64,000 nucleotides of DNA from Nitrobacteraceae bacterium AZCC 2146. GTDB taxonomy: Bacteria > Pseudomonadota > Alphaproteobacteria > Rhizobiales > Xanthobacteraceae. Position 1 is the stretch's first letter. Every line of letters begins with the position of its first letter. Location of the stretch: positions 868,001 through 932,000 of the forward strand of contig JBAGRP010000001.1 of assembly GCA_036924855.1 (NCBI GenBank), given 5' to 3'. Under the pieces are notes generated by a model. That model made no database searches and was not told where the DNA came from. It was given only the letters and a program-made list of their open reading frames with translations. This document shows, one piece after another, positions 37,178 to 45,687 of this stretch. Both the position numbers and the translations under genes were made by a program.

Positions 37178-37516
37178 ATGCATGCGGAACTTTACACGGA
37201 TGGAATTGACGAGATTACGGTCAGCGGCACGATTGTGCGCGTCGATCTCGTGAGCCTTTCGCCGACCGAGCGCGATGCCAACAACGCTCCGAAGAAAGTC
37301 TTTCGACAGCGGTTGATTTTTTCGACCGAAGCATTCGCGAATTCTGTCGAGGTCATGCAGAATGCACTTCGGGGTTTGGTCGAGGCTGGAGTGATCAGGC
37401 GTAGTGAGCCAAGGCCGGCGATCGAAACTCCGCATCCAGGCCCAGGCGGCGTGCGCCCGGTTTCATCAAATACAAGCAGTTCGCAGCCGCCGAATGTCTC
37501 GGTGAATTTCCACTGA
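37178..37516 (+). CDS. Small protein of unknown function downstream of giant gene
   Basis: The product has 112 residues with a good ribosome site (AGGAGAG) and lies 10 nt after the giant gene, so they are very likely cotranscribed. The N-terminal ~75 residues look folded: strands in ITVSGTIVRVDLVSLSP and FRQRLIFSTEAFANSVEVM, then a helix ending GLVEAGVI. The last ~35 residues are Pro/Ser-rich and disordered. There is no signal peptide, membrane segment or Cys. I do not recognise a family. A cytoplasmic chaperone, regulator or assembly factor for the giant protein is a guess from context. Confidence 0.65.
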   Translation: MHAELYTDGIDEITVSGTIVRVDLVSLSPTERDANNAPKKVFRQRLIFSTEAFANSVEVMQNALRGLVEAGVIRRSEPRPAIETPHPGPGGVRPVSSNTSSSQPPNVSVNFH

Positions 37517-38222
37517 AGTCAGATGCCGCGTACTGCATAATGATCGGTTGGCCGTCCGCTGAAGACACGATCAACCGTTCCACCGCGCAAGCCAGCGCCA
37601 CCGACAGGAGGGCGCTTGGGCACGTCGATATGTTGCAAGCCGTCGGCAACGAGAGCAGGGCACCGCGATCGCCTTCGCCAAGAAGGCCGAGTTGGCCCGG
37701 CACGGTGATCTCATCGTCAATCCTGACGTGCCGGCTGAACAATGGGGAAGGGCATGCCTTCCTGATTTCCGGTGAGGGCGTGCTGGACAACCGCTTCGGC
37801 CTCCCTGTTCGTTACGGCCAAAGCCGCGGCTTGCACGCGCTTGACGGCGGGTTGGCGGGCCTATTCTCGGGTCTGTAGGTGGAAGAGGCGGTCGAAGTCT
37901 TCCTCAAGGCCAGAAAAGGCAAAAAAGTATAACGCTGGAGGCTTCGAAGCCGCGTTCGCCGAGCTGTAGCGGCGCCGGCTTGAATGAGGCCAAGTCCAGT
38001 CTTTCTCCCAACAATCCGGTCCAACATCGACGGGGAGATGCTTTGCGGCTGTTCGTGAGCCACGAGACTCCGATTGAGCCAGATAGACTCAACGGGAAGC
38101 AAAAGCGACACGTTCCATCCCAAGCCCACATCTCGGATTCGCATAAGGTATATTATGGAATATATTATCCCCAAGTGATCTCAGGGACTTAGTTCAAAAT
38201 GTTCGCAAATCTGCTGGGATCG
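37517..38222. other. 700-nt stretch without a supported gene
   Basis: Short open frames exist on both strands, but none has a ribosome site, coherent composition or recognisable motif. At about 37660-37760 one plus-strand frame reads AIAFAKKAELARHGDLIVNP with normal codon use before a stop, and upstream the sense appears to shift frame. This suggests a decayed gene remnant of unknown family. The part before 38222 (38120-38200) is AT-rich. Confidence 0.35.
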
Positions 38223-38993
38223 CTACGGATATGCCGGCAGCAGCCCGTGGGCCGCGAAGCCGCCATCGACGTTGAGGATGTGCCCGGTGACGAAGCTGCT
38301 CTTGCGGTCGTCGAGCAGGAACACGGCGGCGCCGGCGACTTCCTCAGGCTCGGCGTAGCGGCGCTGCGGCACCGTCTGCAGCCAGCCCGCGCGGGTCTCC
38401 GCGGTGTGCATCGCCTGGACCATCGGCGTCTCGAACGGGCCCGGCGCGATGGCGTTGACCCGGATCTTGAGCGGCGCCAGTTCGCACGCCATCACCTGGG
38501 TCAGCGTGACGACGCCACCCTTGGAGGCGCCATAGGCCGATCGGCCGACATTGCCGCGCAGACCGGACACCGACGCGATATTGACGATGGCGCCGCCGCC
38601 ATGGGCGCGCATCAGCCGGCCGGCCTCGCGGGCCACCGCAAAGGTGCCGACCAGGTTGATGTCCAGGATCTGCCGGAACAGCTCGACTGATGTGTCGAAG
38701 AACGGCACGTCGCGGCCGATGCCGGCGGAATTGACCAGGCCGCGCACTGGGCCGAAACCAGCTTCGCAATCCTGCAGTCCGGCGACCACGGCGGCTTCAT
38801 CGGCGACGTCCATGACGATAGATTTGGTGACGCCGGGACGAAGGGAATCCAACTGGGCTTGCGCGGCATCGAGCGCGGGCCGGGTGAGGTCGGCGATGAT
38901 GACCTTCCACCCCTCGCCCACCAGCGCCTTGGCAATCGCCAACCCGATTCCCGACGCGCCACCGGTGACGATCGCTGCTTTTTGGTCTTTCAT
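38223..38993 (-). CDS. Short-chain dehydrogenase/reductase, FabG-like
   Basis: This 256-residue classical SDR is an NAD(P)-dependent oxidoreductase. It has the cofactor motif TGGASGIGLAIA (~residues 10-21), NSAGIG (~87), catalytic Ser in NIASVSG, YGASKGG (~Tyr 153), and the ending VTGHILNVDGGFAAHG. ATG 38993 has GGATGG just upstream. It is divergent from the TRAP transporter genes, with 213 nt between, so a shared promoter region is likely. It may oxidise a hydroxyacyl intermediate of the compound that is imported, which is inference from context. Confidence 0.9.
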   Translation of the reverse strand: MKDQKAAIVTGGASGIGLAIAKALVGEGWKVIIADLTRPALDAAQAQLDSLRPGVTKSIVMDVADEAAVVAGLQDCEAGFGPVRGLVNSAGIGRDVPFFDTSVELFRQILDINLVGTFAVAREAGRLMRAHGGGAIVNIASVSGLRGNVGRSAYGASKGGVVTLTQVMACELAPLKIRVNAIAPGPFETPMVQAMHTAETRAGWLQTVPQRRYAEPEEVAGAAVFLLDDRKSSFVTGHILNVDGGFAAHGLLPAYP

Positions 38994-39206
38994 GGTGCCA
39001 TCCAACATTTCCAGATGCCGGTCTTGCCGCCGGCGGCATCGCTTCCTGCGCGATGCTTCCCACAAAAACCGGCGCTGCAAAAGCGGTCTGCGCCTTTGGC
39101 CTTACAGCCGAAAAAGCTTGACCGGCCGGCGATAGCGTGATGACCAGACGGCAAGGGATCCTCAGGGTGGATCCCTCAAAAACAACAAGTGGCAGGGAGA
39201 GATCGG

Positions 39207-40226
39207 ATGAGCGTTTCACGTCGGACATTGTTGAAGGCATCGGCCGCGGCGACCGTGTTGGGCGGCGTCGGTGCGCCCTTCGTGGCGCGCGCGCAGAGCG
39301 CCGAATTCGTCTACAAATATGCCAACAACCTGCCCGACACCCATCCGCTCAACGTCCGTGCCCGCGAGATGTCGGCAAACATCAAGACCGAGACCAACGG
39401 CCGCGTCGATCTGCAGGTATTTCCGAACAACCAGCTCGGCTCCGACACCGACATGTTGAGCCAGATCCGCTCCGGCGGCGTCGAGTTCTTCACGCTGTCC
39501 GGCCTGATCCTGGCGACACTGGTGCCGGCCGCCTCCATCAACGGCATCGGCTTCGCGTTTCCTGACTATGACACCGTCTGGAAGGCCATGGACGGCGAAC
39601 TCGGCGCCTATGTGCGCGGCGAAATCACCAAGGCCAACCTCGTGGTGATGGACAAGATCTGGGACAATGGCTTCCGCCAGACGACCTCCTCGACGCGGCC
39701 TATCAACGGTCCCGATGATTTGAAGGGTTTCAAGATCCGCGTGCCGGTGTCGCCGCTGTGGACGTCGATGTTCAAGGCGTTCGACGCTTCGCCGGCCTCG
39801 ATCAATTTCAGCGAAGTCTATTCCGCGCTGCAGACCAAAGTGGTCGAAGGCCAGGAAAACCCGCTCGCGCTGATCTCCACCGCAAAGCTGTACGAAGTGC
39901 AAAAATACTGCTCGCTGACCAACCACATGTGGGACGGCTTCTGGTTCCTCGCCAACCGCCGCGCCTGGGAAAAACTGCCGGAAGAGCTGCGCACCATCGT
40001 GGCCAGGAACATCAATGCGGCGGCGGTCAAGGAACGCGGCGATACCGAGAAGCTCAATGCCACCGTGCGCGAGGAACTGACGGGCAAGGGGCTGCTCTTC
40101 AACCAGCCCACGGTGGTGCCATTCCGCGACAAGCTGCGCCAGGCCGGATTCTATGCCGAATGGAAGGGCAAATACGGCGAACAGGCCTGGGCGCTGCTGG
40201 AGAAATCCGTCGGCAAGCTGGCGTAA
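39207..40226 (+). CDS. TRAP transporter solute-binding protein (DctP family)
   Basis: This is the periplasmic binding component of a tripartite ATP-independent transporter for organic acids. The 339-residue protein starts at ATG 39207 with GGAGAGA upstream. It has a twin-arginine-like leader SRRTLLKASAAATVLGGVGA, cleavage near ARAQSAEF. The mature part shows DctP motifs: LPDTHPLNVRAREMSANIK, GRVDLQVFPNNQLGSDTDML, and the carboxylate-binding Arg in FKIRVPVSPLW. The transporter gene follows 9 nt later. Confidence 0.93.
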   Translation: MSVSRRTLLKASAAATVLGGVGAPFVARAQSAEFVYKYANNLPDTHPLNVRAREMSANIKTETNGRVDLQVFPNNQLGSDTDMLSQIRSGGVEFFTLSGLILATLVPAASINGIGFAFPDYDTVWKAMDGELGAYVRGEITKANLVVMDKIWDNGFRQTTSSTRPINGPDDLKGFKIRVPVSPLWTSMFKAFDASPASINFSEVYSALQTKVVEGQENPLALISTAKLYEVQKYCSLTNHMWDGFWFLANRRAWEKLPEELRTIVARNINAAAVKERGDTEKLNATVREELTGKGLLFNQPTVVPFRDKLRQAGFYAEWKGKYGEQAWALLEKSVGKLA

Positions 40227-40235
40227 CAGGACATC

Positions 40236-42119
40236 ATGGCCCATGCCGACATAATCCGTCCGGCCGCGGGCGAGGCGACTGACGTCCCTCGCCCGCGATC
40301 GTTGCTGTCGTCGCTCGACGCCATCCTTGGCGCGCTCGTCGAGATTCCGGCCGCACTTCTGGTGGTGGCGGAAATCATCATCCTGTTTGCCGGCGTGGTG
40401 GCGCGCTACGGCCTCCACCGGCCGCTGGTATGGTCCGATGAACTAGCGTCGATCCTGTTTCTCTGGCTCGCGATGCTCGGATCCGCTGTCGCGTTTCGCC
40501 GCGGCGAGCACATGCGGATGACCGCGCTCGTGGCCACGGCAAGTCCGGCGATGTGGGCATTCCTCGACCTGATCGCGACCTGTTCGGCGCTGGCGTTCCT
40601 CTTGATGATCGTCTGGCCGTCCTGGGAATACGCTTACGAAGAAAGCTACATCACCACGCCGGCGCTGCAGATCGCCAACAGTTTTCGCGCAGCGGCGTTG
40701 CCTGTCGGCATCACCATCATGTCGTTGTTCGCCCTGCTCCGGCTGCTGCGCTACGGCAATGCGCGCACCGTGCTCTATGCGCTGGCGACCGTCGCGGCGG
40801 TGATCGGCCTGTTCTGGCTGGCGCAGCCCGGACTGCGTCAGCTCGGCAACATCAACCTGGTGATCTTCTTCGTCGGCGTCGTCGGCCTGTGTGTGTTCGC
40901 CGGCGTGCCGATCGCCTTTGCGTTCGGGCTGGCGATCTTCGGCTACATGGCGCTGACGACGCATACGCCGATGATGGTGCTGGTCGGTCGCATGGACGAG
41001 GGCATGAGCCACCTCATCCTGCTGTCGGTGCCGTTGTTCGTCTTCCTCGGGCTGCTGATCGAGATGACCGGCATGGCCCGCGCCATGGTGGCGTTCCTCG
41101 CCAGCCTGCTCGGCCACGTCCGCGGCGGTCTGCATTACGTGCTGCTCGGCGCGATGTATCTGGTCTCCGGCATTTCCGGCTCGAAGGCCGCCGACATGGC
41201 CGCCGTGGCGCCGGTGCTGTTTCCGGAAATGAAGGCGCGCGGCGCCAGACCGGGCGATCTGGTCGCCCTGCTCGCCGCCACCGGCGCGCAGACCGAAACC
41301 ATTCCGCCAAGTCTGGTGCTGATCACCATCGGCTCGGTCACCGGCGTCTCGATCTCGGCGCTGTTCACCGGCGGATTGCTGCCGGGTGTCGTGCTGGCGA
41401 TCACGTTGTCGGTGTTGGTGTGGTGGCGCTACCGCGGCGAAGACCTCAGCCACGTCCGGCAAGCCTCCGGCCGCGAAATCCTGAAAGCCTTCGTGATCTC
41501 GCTGCCGGCGCTGGCGCTGCCCTTCGTGATCCGCTTCGCCGTGGTCGAAGGCATCGCCACCGCCACCGAGGTTTCCACCATCGGCATCGTCTACGCGCTG
41601 ATTGCCGGCATCCTGATCTATCGCCAGTTCAACTGGTCGCGGTTGATGCCGATGCTGGTGGACACCGCCTGCCTCTCCGGCGCGATCCTCTTGATCATAG
41701 GCACCGCCACCGGCATGGCCTGGGGCCTGACCCAGTCCGGCTTCTCCCGGGCGCTCGCGGCGGCCATGACCGGCCTGCCCGGCGGCGGCGCTACCTTCAT
41801 CGCGGTGTCGATCGTTGCCTTCGTCATCCTCGGCAGCGTGCTCGAGGGCATCCCGGCCATTGTGCTGTTCGGACCGCTGCTGTTTCCGATCGCCCGGCTG
41901 GTCGGCGTTCACGAGGTGCACTATGCGATGATCGTGATCCTCGCCATGGGCATCGGCCTGTTCGCGCCGCCGTTCGGTGTCGGCTATTATGCCGCCTGCG
42001 CGATCGGACGAGTCGATCCGGCGGAAGGTATCCGGCCGATTCTCGGCTATCTGCTGGCGCTGCTGGTCGGGTTGATCATCGTGGCGATCTTCCCGTGGAT
42101 ATCGATTGGATTTTTATAA
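40236..42119 (+). CDS. TRAP transporter fused permease DctQM
   Basis: The 627 residues combine the small DctQ subunit (~residues 25-200, four or more membrane segments, with WSDELASILFLWLAMLGSAVAFRR-type stretch) and the large DctM subunit (~205-627, about 12 segments). DctM landmarks are GVPIAFAFGLAIFGYM, SGISGSKAADMAAVAPV, and GLFAPPFGVGYYAACAI near the end. It uses a sodium gradient to take up the ligand of the preceding binding protein. Separate Q and M genes are the common form; the fusion is less frequent but known. Confidence 0.93.
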   Translation: MAHADIIRPAAGEATDVPRPRSLLSSLDAILGALVEIPAALLVVAEIIILFAGVVARYGLHRPLVWSDELASILFLWLAMLGSAVAFRRGEHMRMTALVATASPAMWAFLDLIATCSALAFLLMIVWPSWEYAYEESYITTPALQIANSFRAAALPVGITIMSLFALLRLLRYGNARTVLYALATVAAVIGLFWLAQPGLRQLGNINLVIFFVGVVGLCVFAGVPIAFAFGLAIFGYMALTTHTPMMVLVGRMDEGMSHLILLSVPLFVFLGLLIEMTGMARAMVAFLASLLGHVRGGLHYVLLGAMYLVSGISGSKAADMAAVAPVLFPEMKARGARPGDLVALLAATGAQTETIPPSLVLITIGSVTGVSISALFTGGLLPGVVLAITLSVLVWWRYRGEDLSHVRQASGREILKAFVISLPALALPFVIRFAVVEGIATATEVSTIGIVYALIAGILIYRQFNWSRLMPMLVDTACLSGAILLIIGTATGMAWGLTQSGFSRALAAAMTGLPGGGATFIAVSIVAFVILGSVLEGIPAIVLFGPLLFPIARLVGVHEVHYAMIVILAMGIGLFAPPFGVGYYAACAIGRVDPAEGIRPILGYLLALLVGLIIVAIFPWISIGFL

Positions 42120-42239
42120 AACCTTCGATAATTCAGAATCTTGTGCAGCAATTTGGTGGGTTTCGATAGCCTTATCGATCAAGCCATTGATACATGAGAA
42201 TGACGATCCAAGCCATTGAAGTTGCAGCGGGAGATTCCC

Positions 42240-43886
42240 ATGGTCGATCAGGGGCACTACAGCGTCGGACTGGACAAGACGCCCGCCAACTTCGTGCCGC
42301 TGTCGCCGCTGAGCTTCCTCGCGCGCAGTGCTGCGGTCTATCCGGACCACATCAGCACGGTCTATGAAGGCCGCCGCTTCACCTGGGCGCAGACCCATGA
42401 GCGCTGCCGGCGCTTCGCCTCTTTCCTGACGTCCCGCGGCATCGGCCGCGGCGACACCGTGGCGGCGATGCTGCCGAACCTGCCGGCGATGAACGAGGCG
42501 CACTTCGCGGTGCCGATGGCCGGCGCCGTGCTCAACGCACTCAACATCCGGCTCGACGCGGTGTCGATTGCCTTTCAGCTCGACCATGGCGGCGCCAAGG
42601 TGCTGCTGGTCGATCCCGAATTTTCCGGTGTGATCACCGAGGCGCTCGGGCTGATGAGCAGACCGAAGCCGCTCGTGATCGATGTCGATGATGCCGCCTA
42701 CGCTGGTGGAACGCGGATCGGCGCGCTGGAATACGAGGACGCCGTGGCATCGGGAGATCCCGGTTTTGCCACAAGCTCGCCGCAAGACGAATGGGACGCC
42801 ATCGCGCTCGGCTACACCTCGGGCACGACGGGCAATCCGAAGGGGGTGGTGACCCATCACCGCGGCGCCTATCTCAACGCCGTCAGCAATATTCTCGCCG
42901 CCAATCTCGGCCAGCATCCGGTCTATCTCTGGACGCTGCCGATGTTTCACTGCAACGGCTGGTGCTTCCCCTGGACCGTCGCCGCGACCGCCGGCATCAA
43001 TGTCTGCCTGCGCAAGGTCGATCCCACCAGGATCTTCGCGCTGATCGCCGAGCACGGCGTCACCCACATGTCCGGCGCGCCGATCGTCTACAACACGCTG
43101 ATCAACGCACCCGATGCGCCGGCCTATGCCGGCGGCCGGGTCGTGCAGGGATCGATCGCCGGCGCGCCACCGCCGATGGCGGTGCTGTCCGGCGCTGAGA
43201 ACATCGGCATCAAGCTGACTCATGTCTACGGCCTCACCGAAGTCTACGGCCCCGCCTCGGTCTGCGCCGAGCAGCCCGGCTGGGACGATCTGCCCGCCGA
43301 CCAACGCGCCAGACTGAAGCGCCGGCAGGGCGTGCCCTACCCGCTGCAGGAAGCCGTCACCGTGATCGATCCGGAAACGATGCTGGAGGTGCCGCGCGAC
43401 GGCGAGACCATCGGCGAGGTCATGTTCCGCGGCAACATCGTGATGAAGGGCTATCTGAAGAACGAGAAAGCCACCCAGGAAGCGTTCGAAGGCGGCTGGT
43501 TTCACACCGGCGATCTCGGCGTGCTCGATGAATACGGCTACGTCATCATCAAGGACCGCTCCAAGGACATCATCATCTCCGGCGGCGAGAACATCTCGTC
43601 GGTCGAGGTCGAGGACGTGCTCTACCGGCATCCCGCCGTGCTGTTCGCCGCCGTGGTGGCGCAGCCCGACGCGAAATGGGGTGAAGTGCCCTGCGCCTTC
43701 ATCGAATTGAAGGCCAACGCCACGGCGACCGAGGCCGACATCATCGCGTTCTGCCGCAGCCAGATGCCGGGCTTCAAGACGCCGAAGGCCGTGGTGTTCG
43801 GCGCCATCCCGAAAACCTCGACCGGCAAGATCCAGAAATTCATGCTGCGCGATCAGGCAAAATCGACGAAGGCGTTTTCGGGGTAA
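42240..43886 (+). CDS. Acyl-CoA synthetase (AMP-forming)
   Basis: This ligase activates a carboxylic acid with ATP and CoA. The 548 residues include the AMP-binding P-loop GYTSGTTGNPKGVVTHHRGA (~residue 191), YGLTEVYGPASVC (~331), GWFHTGDLG and DRSKDIIISGGENISSVEVED (~435-460), and the C-terminal lysine motif PKTSTGKIQKF (~530). It resembles the medium- or short-chain ligases often annotated as fatty-acyl or crotonobetaine-type. ATG 42240 follows GCGGGAG. With TRAP and SDR genes next to it, it fits import and activation of a small acid. Confidence 0.92.
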   Translation: MVDQGHYSVGLDKTPANFVPLSPLSFLARSAAVYPDHISTVYEGRRFTWAQTHERCRRFASFLTSRGIGRGDTVAAMLPNLPAMNEAHFAVPMAGAVLNALNIRLDAVSIAFQLDHGGAKVLLVDPEFSGVITEALGLMSRPKPLVIDVDDAAYAGGTRIGALEYEDAVASGDPGFATSSPQDEWDAIALGYTSGTTGNPKGVVTHHRGAYLNAVSNILAANLGQHPVYLWTLPMFHCNGWCFPWTVAATAGINVCLRKVDPTRIFALIAEHGVTHMSGAPIVYNTLINAPDAPAYAGGRVVQGSIAGAPPPMAVLSGAENIGIKLTHVYGLTEVYGPASVCAEQPGWDDLPADQRARLKRRQGVPYPLQEAVTVIDPETMLEVPRDGETIGEVMFRGNIVMKGYLKNEKATQEAFEGGWFHTGDLGVLDEYGYVIIKDRSKDIIISGGENISSVEVEDVLYRHPAVLFAAVVAQPDAKWGEVPCAFIELKANATATEADIIAFCRSQMPGFKTPKAVVFGAIPKTSTGKIQKFMLRDQAKSTKAFSG

Positions 43887-43929
43887 GCCCCTTCGAGCCA
43901 AGAAGTGGGGGCAGCAACGACCCACGCTT

Positions 43930-44080
43930 CGTCATTCCGGGATTCGCTAGCGCCGGCCCTCGCCGGCGATGGCGAAGACCCGGAATCTCGATGTGTGAAT
44001 CACTTCTGGATTCCGGGTTCGCCCGCGCAAGGATGCGCGTGCGCCCTCAGCCGCTCCGATTGGAGCGGCGGGGAATGACA
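43930..44080. repeat. Composite palindromic repeat of the GTCATTCC type
   Basis: GTCATTCCGGGATTCG at the left and GGGGAATGAC at the right are inverted. Between them, CCCGGAATC and GGATTCCGGG pair, and CCGCTCC/GGAGCGG forms a local hairpin. It differs in sequence from the repeat at 24756. Like that copy, it lies between convergent genes. Such repeats are common in Bradyrhizobium-group genomes. Confidence 0.75.
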
Positions 44081-44088
44081 GTGTGGGG

Positions 44089-44886
44089 CTACTCCAGCGT
44101 CAGCCGCATGCCGTCATAGGCCGGGATCACGTTGTCAGGCAGGTTCTTGCGCACCACCTCGTAGTCGAGGTCGGCATGCATGTTGGTGATGACCGCGCGC
44201 TTCGGCTTGAAGCGGTCGATCCAGGACAGCGCATCGCTGAGGCTGAAATGGCCGGGATGCGGGGCGTAGCGTAGCCCGTCGATGACCCAGAGGTCGAGAT
44301 TTTCCAGCGCCGACCAGCTCACCGGCGGGATATCGCTCACGTCGGGCGTGTAGGCGGCATTGCCGATGCGGTAGCCGAGCGCGGGAATGTTGCCGTGCTG
44401 CATGATGAAGGCCGACAGCGTCAGAGAACCGCCCTTCCCTTCGATCGTGCGGCTCTCGCCGGCCTCGATCGATCGTTGCTCCAGAATGGGCGGATAATCG
44501 CTGCCTTCGGGGGAGATGAAGCAGTAGGAAAACCGCGGCAGAATATCCTTGGCGGTCGACTGGTTGAAATAAAACGGGATGCGCCGACGCTGGTGCAGCA
44601 CCACGGAGCGCAGGTCGTCGATGCCGTGGGTCTGGTCGGCGTGCTCGTGGGTCAGGAACACCGCGTCGATATGATAGACCTGCGCGTCGATCAACTGCTC
44701 CCGCAGATCCGGCGAGGTGTCGATGACGACGCGGGTGATGCCATGTTCGGATTCGGCTTCCGCCATAATCGAGCAGCGGCGGCGGCGGTTTTTTGGATTG
44801 GTCGGATCGCAGGCGCCCCAGCCCAGCGCCGGGCGCGGCACGCCGGCCGACGATCCGCAGCCGAGGATGGTGAGCGTCACCGTCAT
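44089..44886 (-). CDS. MBL-fold metal-dependent hydrolase (PhnP-like)
   Basis: This 265-residue metallo-beta-lactamase-fold phosphodiesterase-like protein has the zinc motif LTHEHADQTHGIDDLR (~residues 82-97) and opens TLTILGCGSSAGVPRP, as in PhnP-type cyclic phosphodiesterases. Later metal ligands are IDGLRYAPHPGHFSL and TNMHADLDYE. The start at 44886 overlaps the tatD stop (ATGA). Here it is the last gene of a conserved alphaproteobacterial unit with tatD, metG, holB and tmk, so a nucleic-acid role is more likely than phosphonate use. Confidence 0.88.
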   Translation of the reverse strand: MTVTLTILGCGSSAGVPRPALGWGACDPTNPKNRRRRCSIMAEAESEHGITRVVIDTSPDLREQLIDAQVYHIDAVFLTHEHADQTHGIDDLRSVVLHQRRRIPFYFNQSTAKDILPRFSYCFISPEGSDYPPILEQRSIEAGESRTIEGKGGSLTLSAFIMQHGNIPALGYRIGNAAYTPDVSDIPPVSWSALENLDLWVIDGLRYAPHPGHFSLSDALSWIDRFKPKRAVITNMHADLDYEVVRKNLPDNVIPAYDGMRLTLE

Positions 44887-45674
44887 GCGGCGGCATCCAA
44901 TGCCGGCACCTTGCTGAACAGGCGGAAGAAGTTCTCCGTGGTCTGCCGCGAGATCTCTTCCAGCGACACGCCACGCGTTTCCGCCAGCACCTTTGCGGTC
45001 TCCACCACATAGGACGGCTCGTTGCGCTTGCCACGGAACTTGCCGGGGGCCAGATACGGCGCGTCGGTCTCCACCATGATGCGATCGGCCGGCAACTCGG
45101 CGGCGAGATCGCGCAGCGCCTGAGATTTCTTGAAGGTCAGAATGCCGGTAAAGGAGATCGACAGGCCTAGATCGATCGCCTTCATCGCCAGCTCGCGCCC
45201 GCCGGTGTAGCAGTGCAGCACCGCGCGAAACGATCCCTTCGCCATCTCGTCTTCGAGAATGCGGCCGCACTGCTCGTCCGCTTCGCGGGTATGGATCACC
45301 AGTGGCAATCCGGTCGCGCGCGCCGCGGCGATATGGGCGCGAAAGCCGCGTTCCTGCGCGCCTGACGAGCCGTGTTCGTAAAAGTTGTCGAGACCGGCCT
45401 CGCCGAGCGCGACCACCTTCGGATGCCTGGTCAGTTCGATCAGCTCTTCGGCGGGAATGCCGTCTTCCTCGTCGGCCTGATGCGGATGGGTCCCGACCGA
45501 GCAGTAGACGTTGGGAAAGCGTTCGGTGATCGCCAGCAGCGCCGGCAACCGCCGCACCCGCGTCGAGATCGTCACCAGCCGGCCGATGCCGACAGCCTCG
45601 GCACGCGCGACGATGCCGTCGAGATCGTCGGCGAAGTCAGGAAAATCGAGATGGCAGTGGCTATCGACAAGCAT
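44883..45674 (-). CDS. tatD: TatD-family metal-dependent deoxyribonuclease
   Basis: TatD is a 3'-5' exonuclease with a TIM-barrel amidohydrolase fold. The 263 residues show every signature: MLVDSHCHLDF with two His ligands (~5-8), GEAGLDN, VIHTREAD, HCYTGG, and VETDAPYLAPGKFRG. ATG 45674 was chosen because the family always begins with the DSHCHLD strand. It lies 13 nt after metG. Confidence 0.95.
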   Translation of the reverse strand: MLVDSHCHLDFPDFADDLDGIVARAEAVGIGRLVTISTRVRRLPALLAITERFPNVYCSVGTHPHQADEEDGIPAEELIELTRHPKVVALGEAGLDNFYEHGSSGAQERGFRAHIAAARATGLPLVIHTREADEQCGRILEDEMAKGSFRAVLHCYTGGRELAMKAIDLGLSISFTGILTFKKSQALRDLAAELPADRIMVETDAPYLAPGKFRGKRNEPSYVVETAKVLAETRGVSLEEISRQTTENFFRLFSKVPALDAAA

Positions 45675-45687
45675 GGGTTCTGTTCGC

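Noticed and set aside
37395..37790. 131-codon minus-strand frame overlapping the end of the giant gene's partner
   Set aside because: It overlaps the better-supported 37178-37516 gene, and has no motif, start site or coherent codon use.
42114..43925. 603-codon antisense frame opposite the acyl-CoA ligase
   Set aside because: It is a mirror of a gene with all AMP-ligase motifs; no domain is seen in the antisense product.
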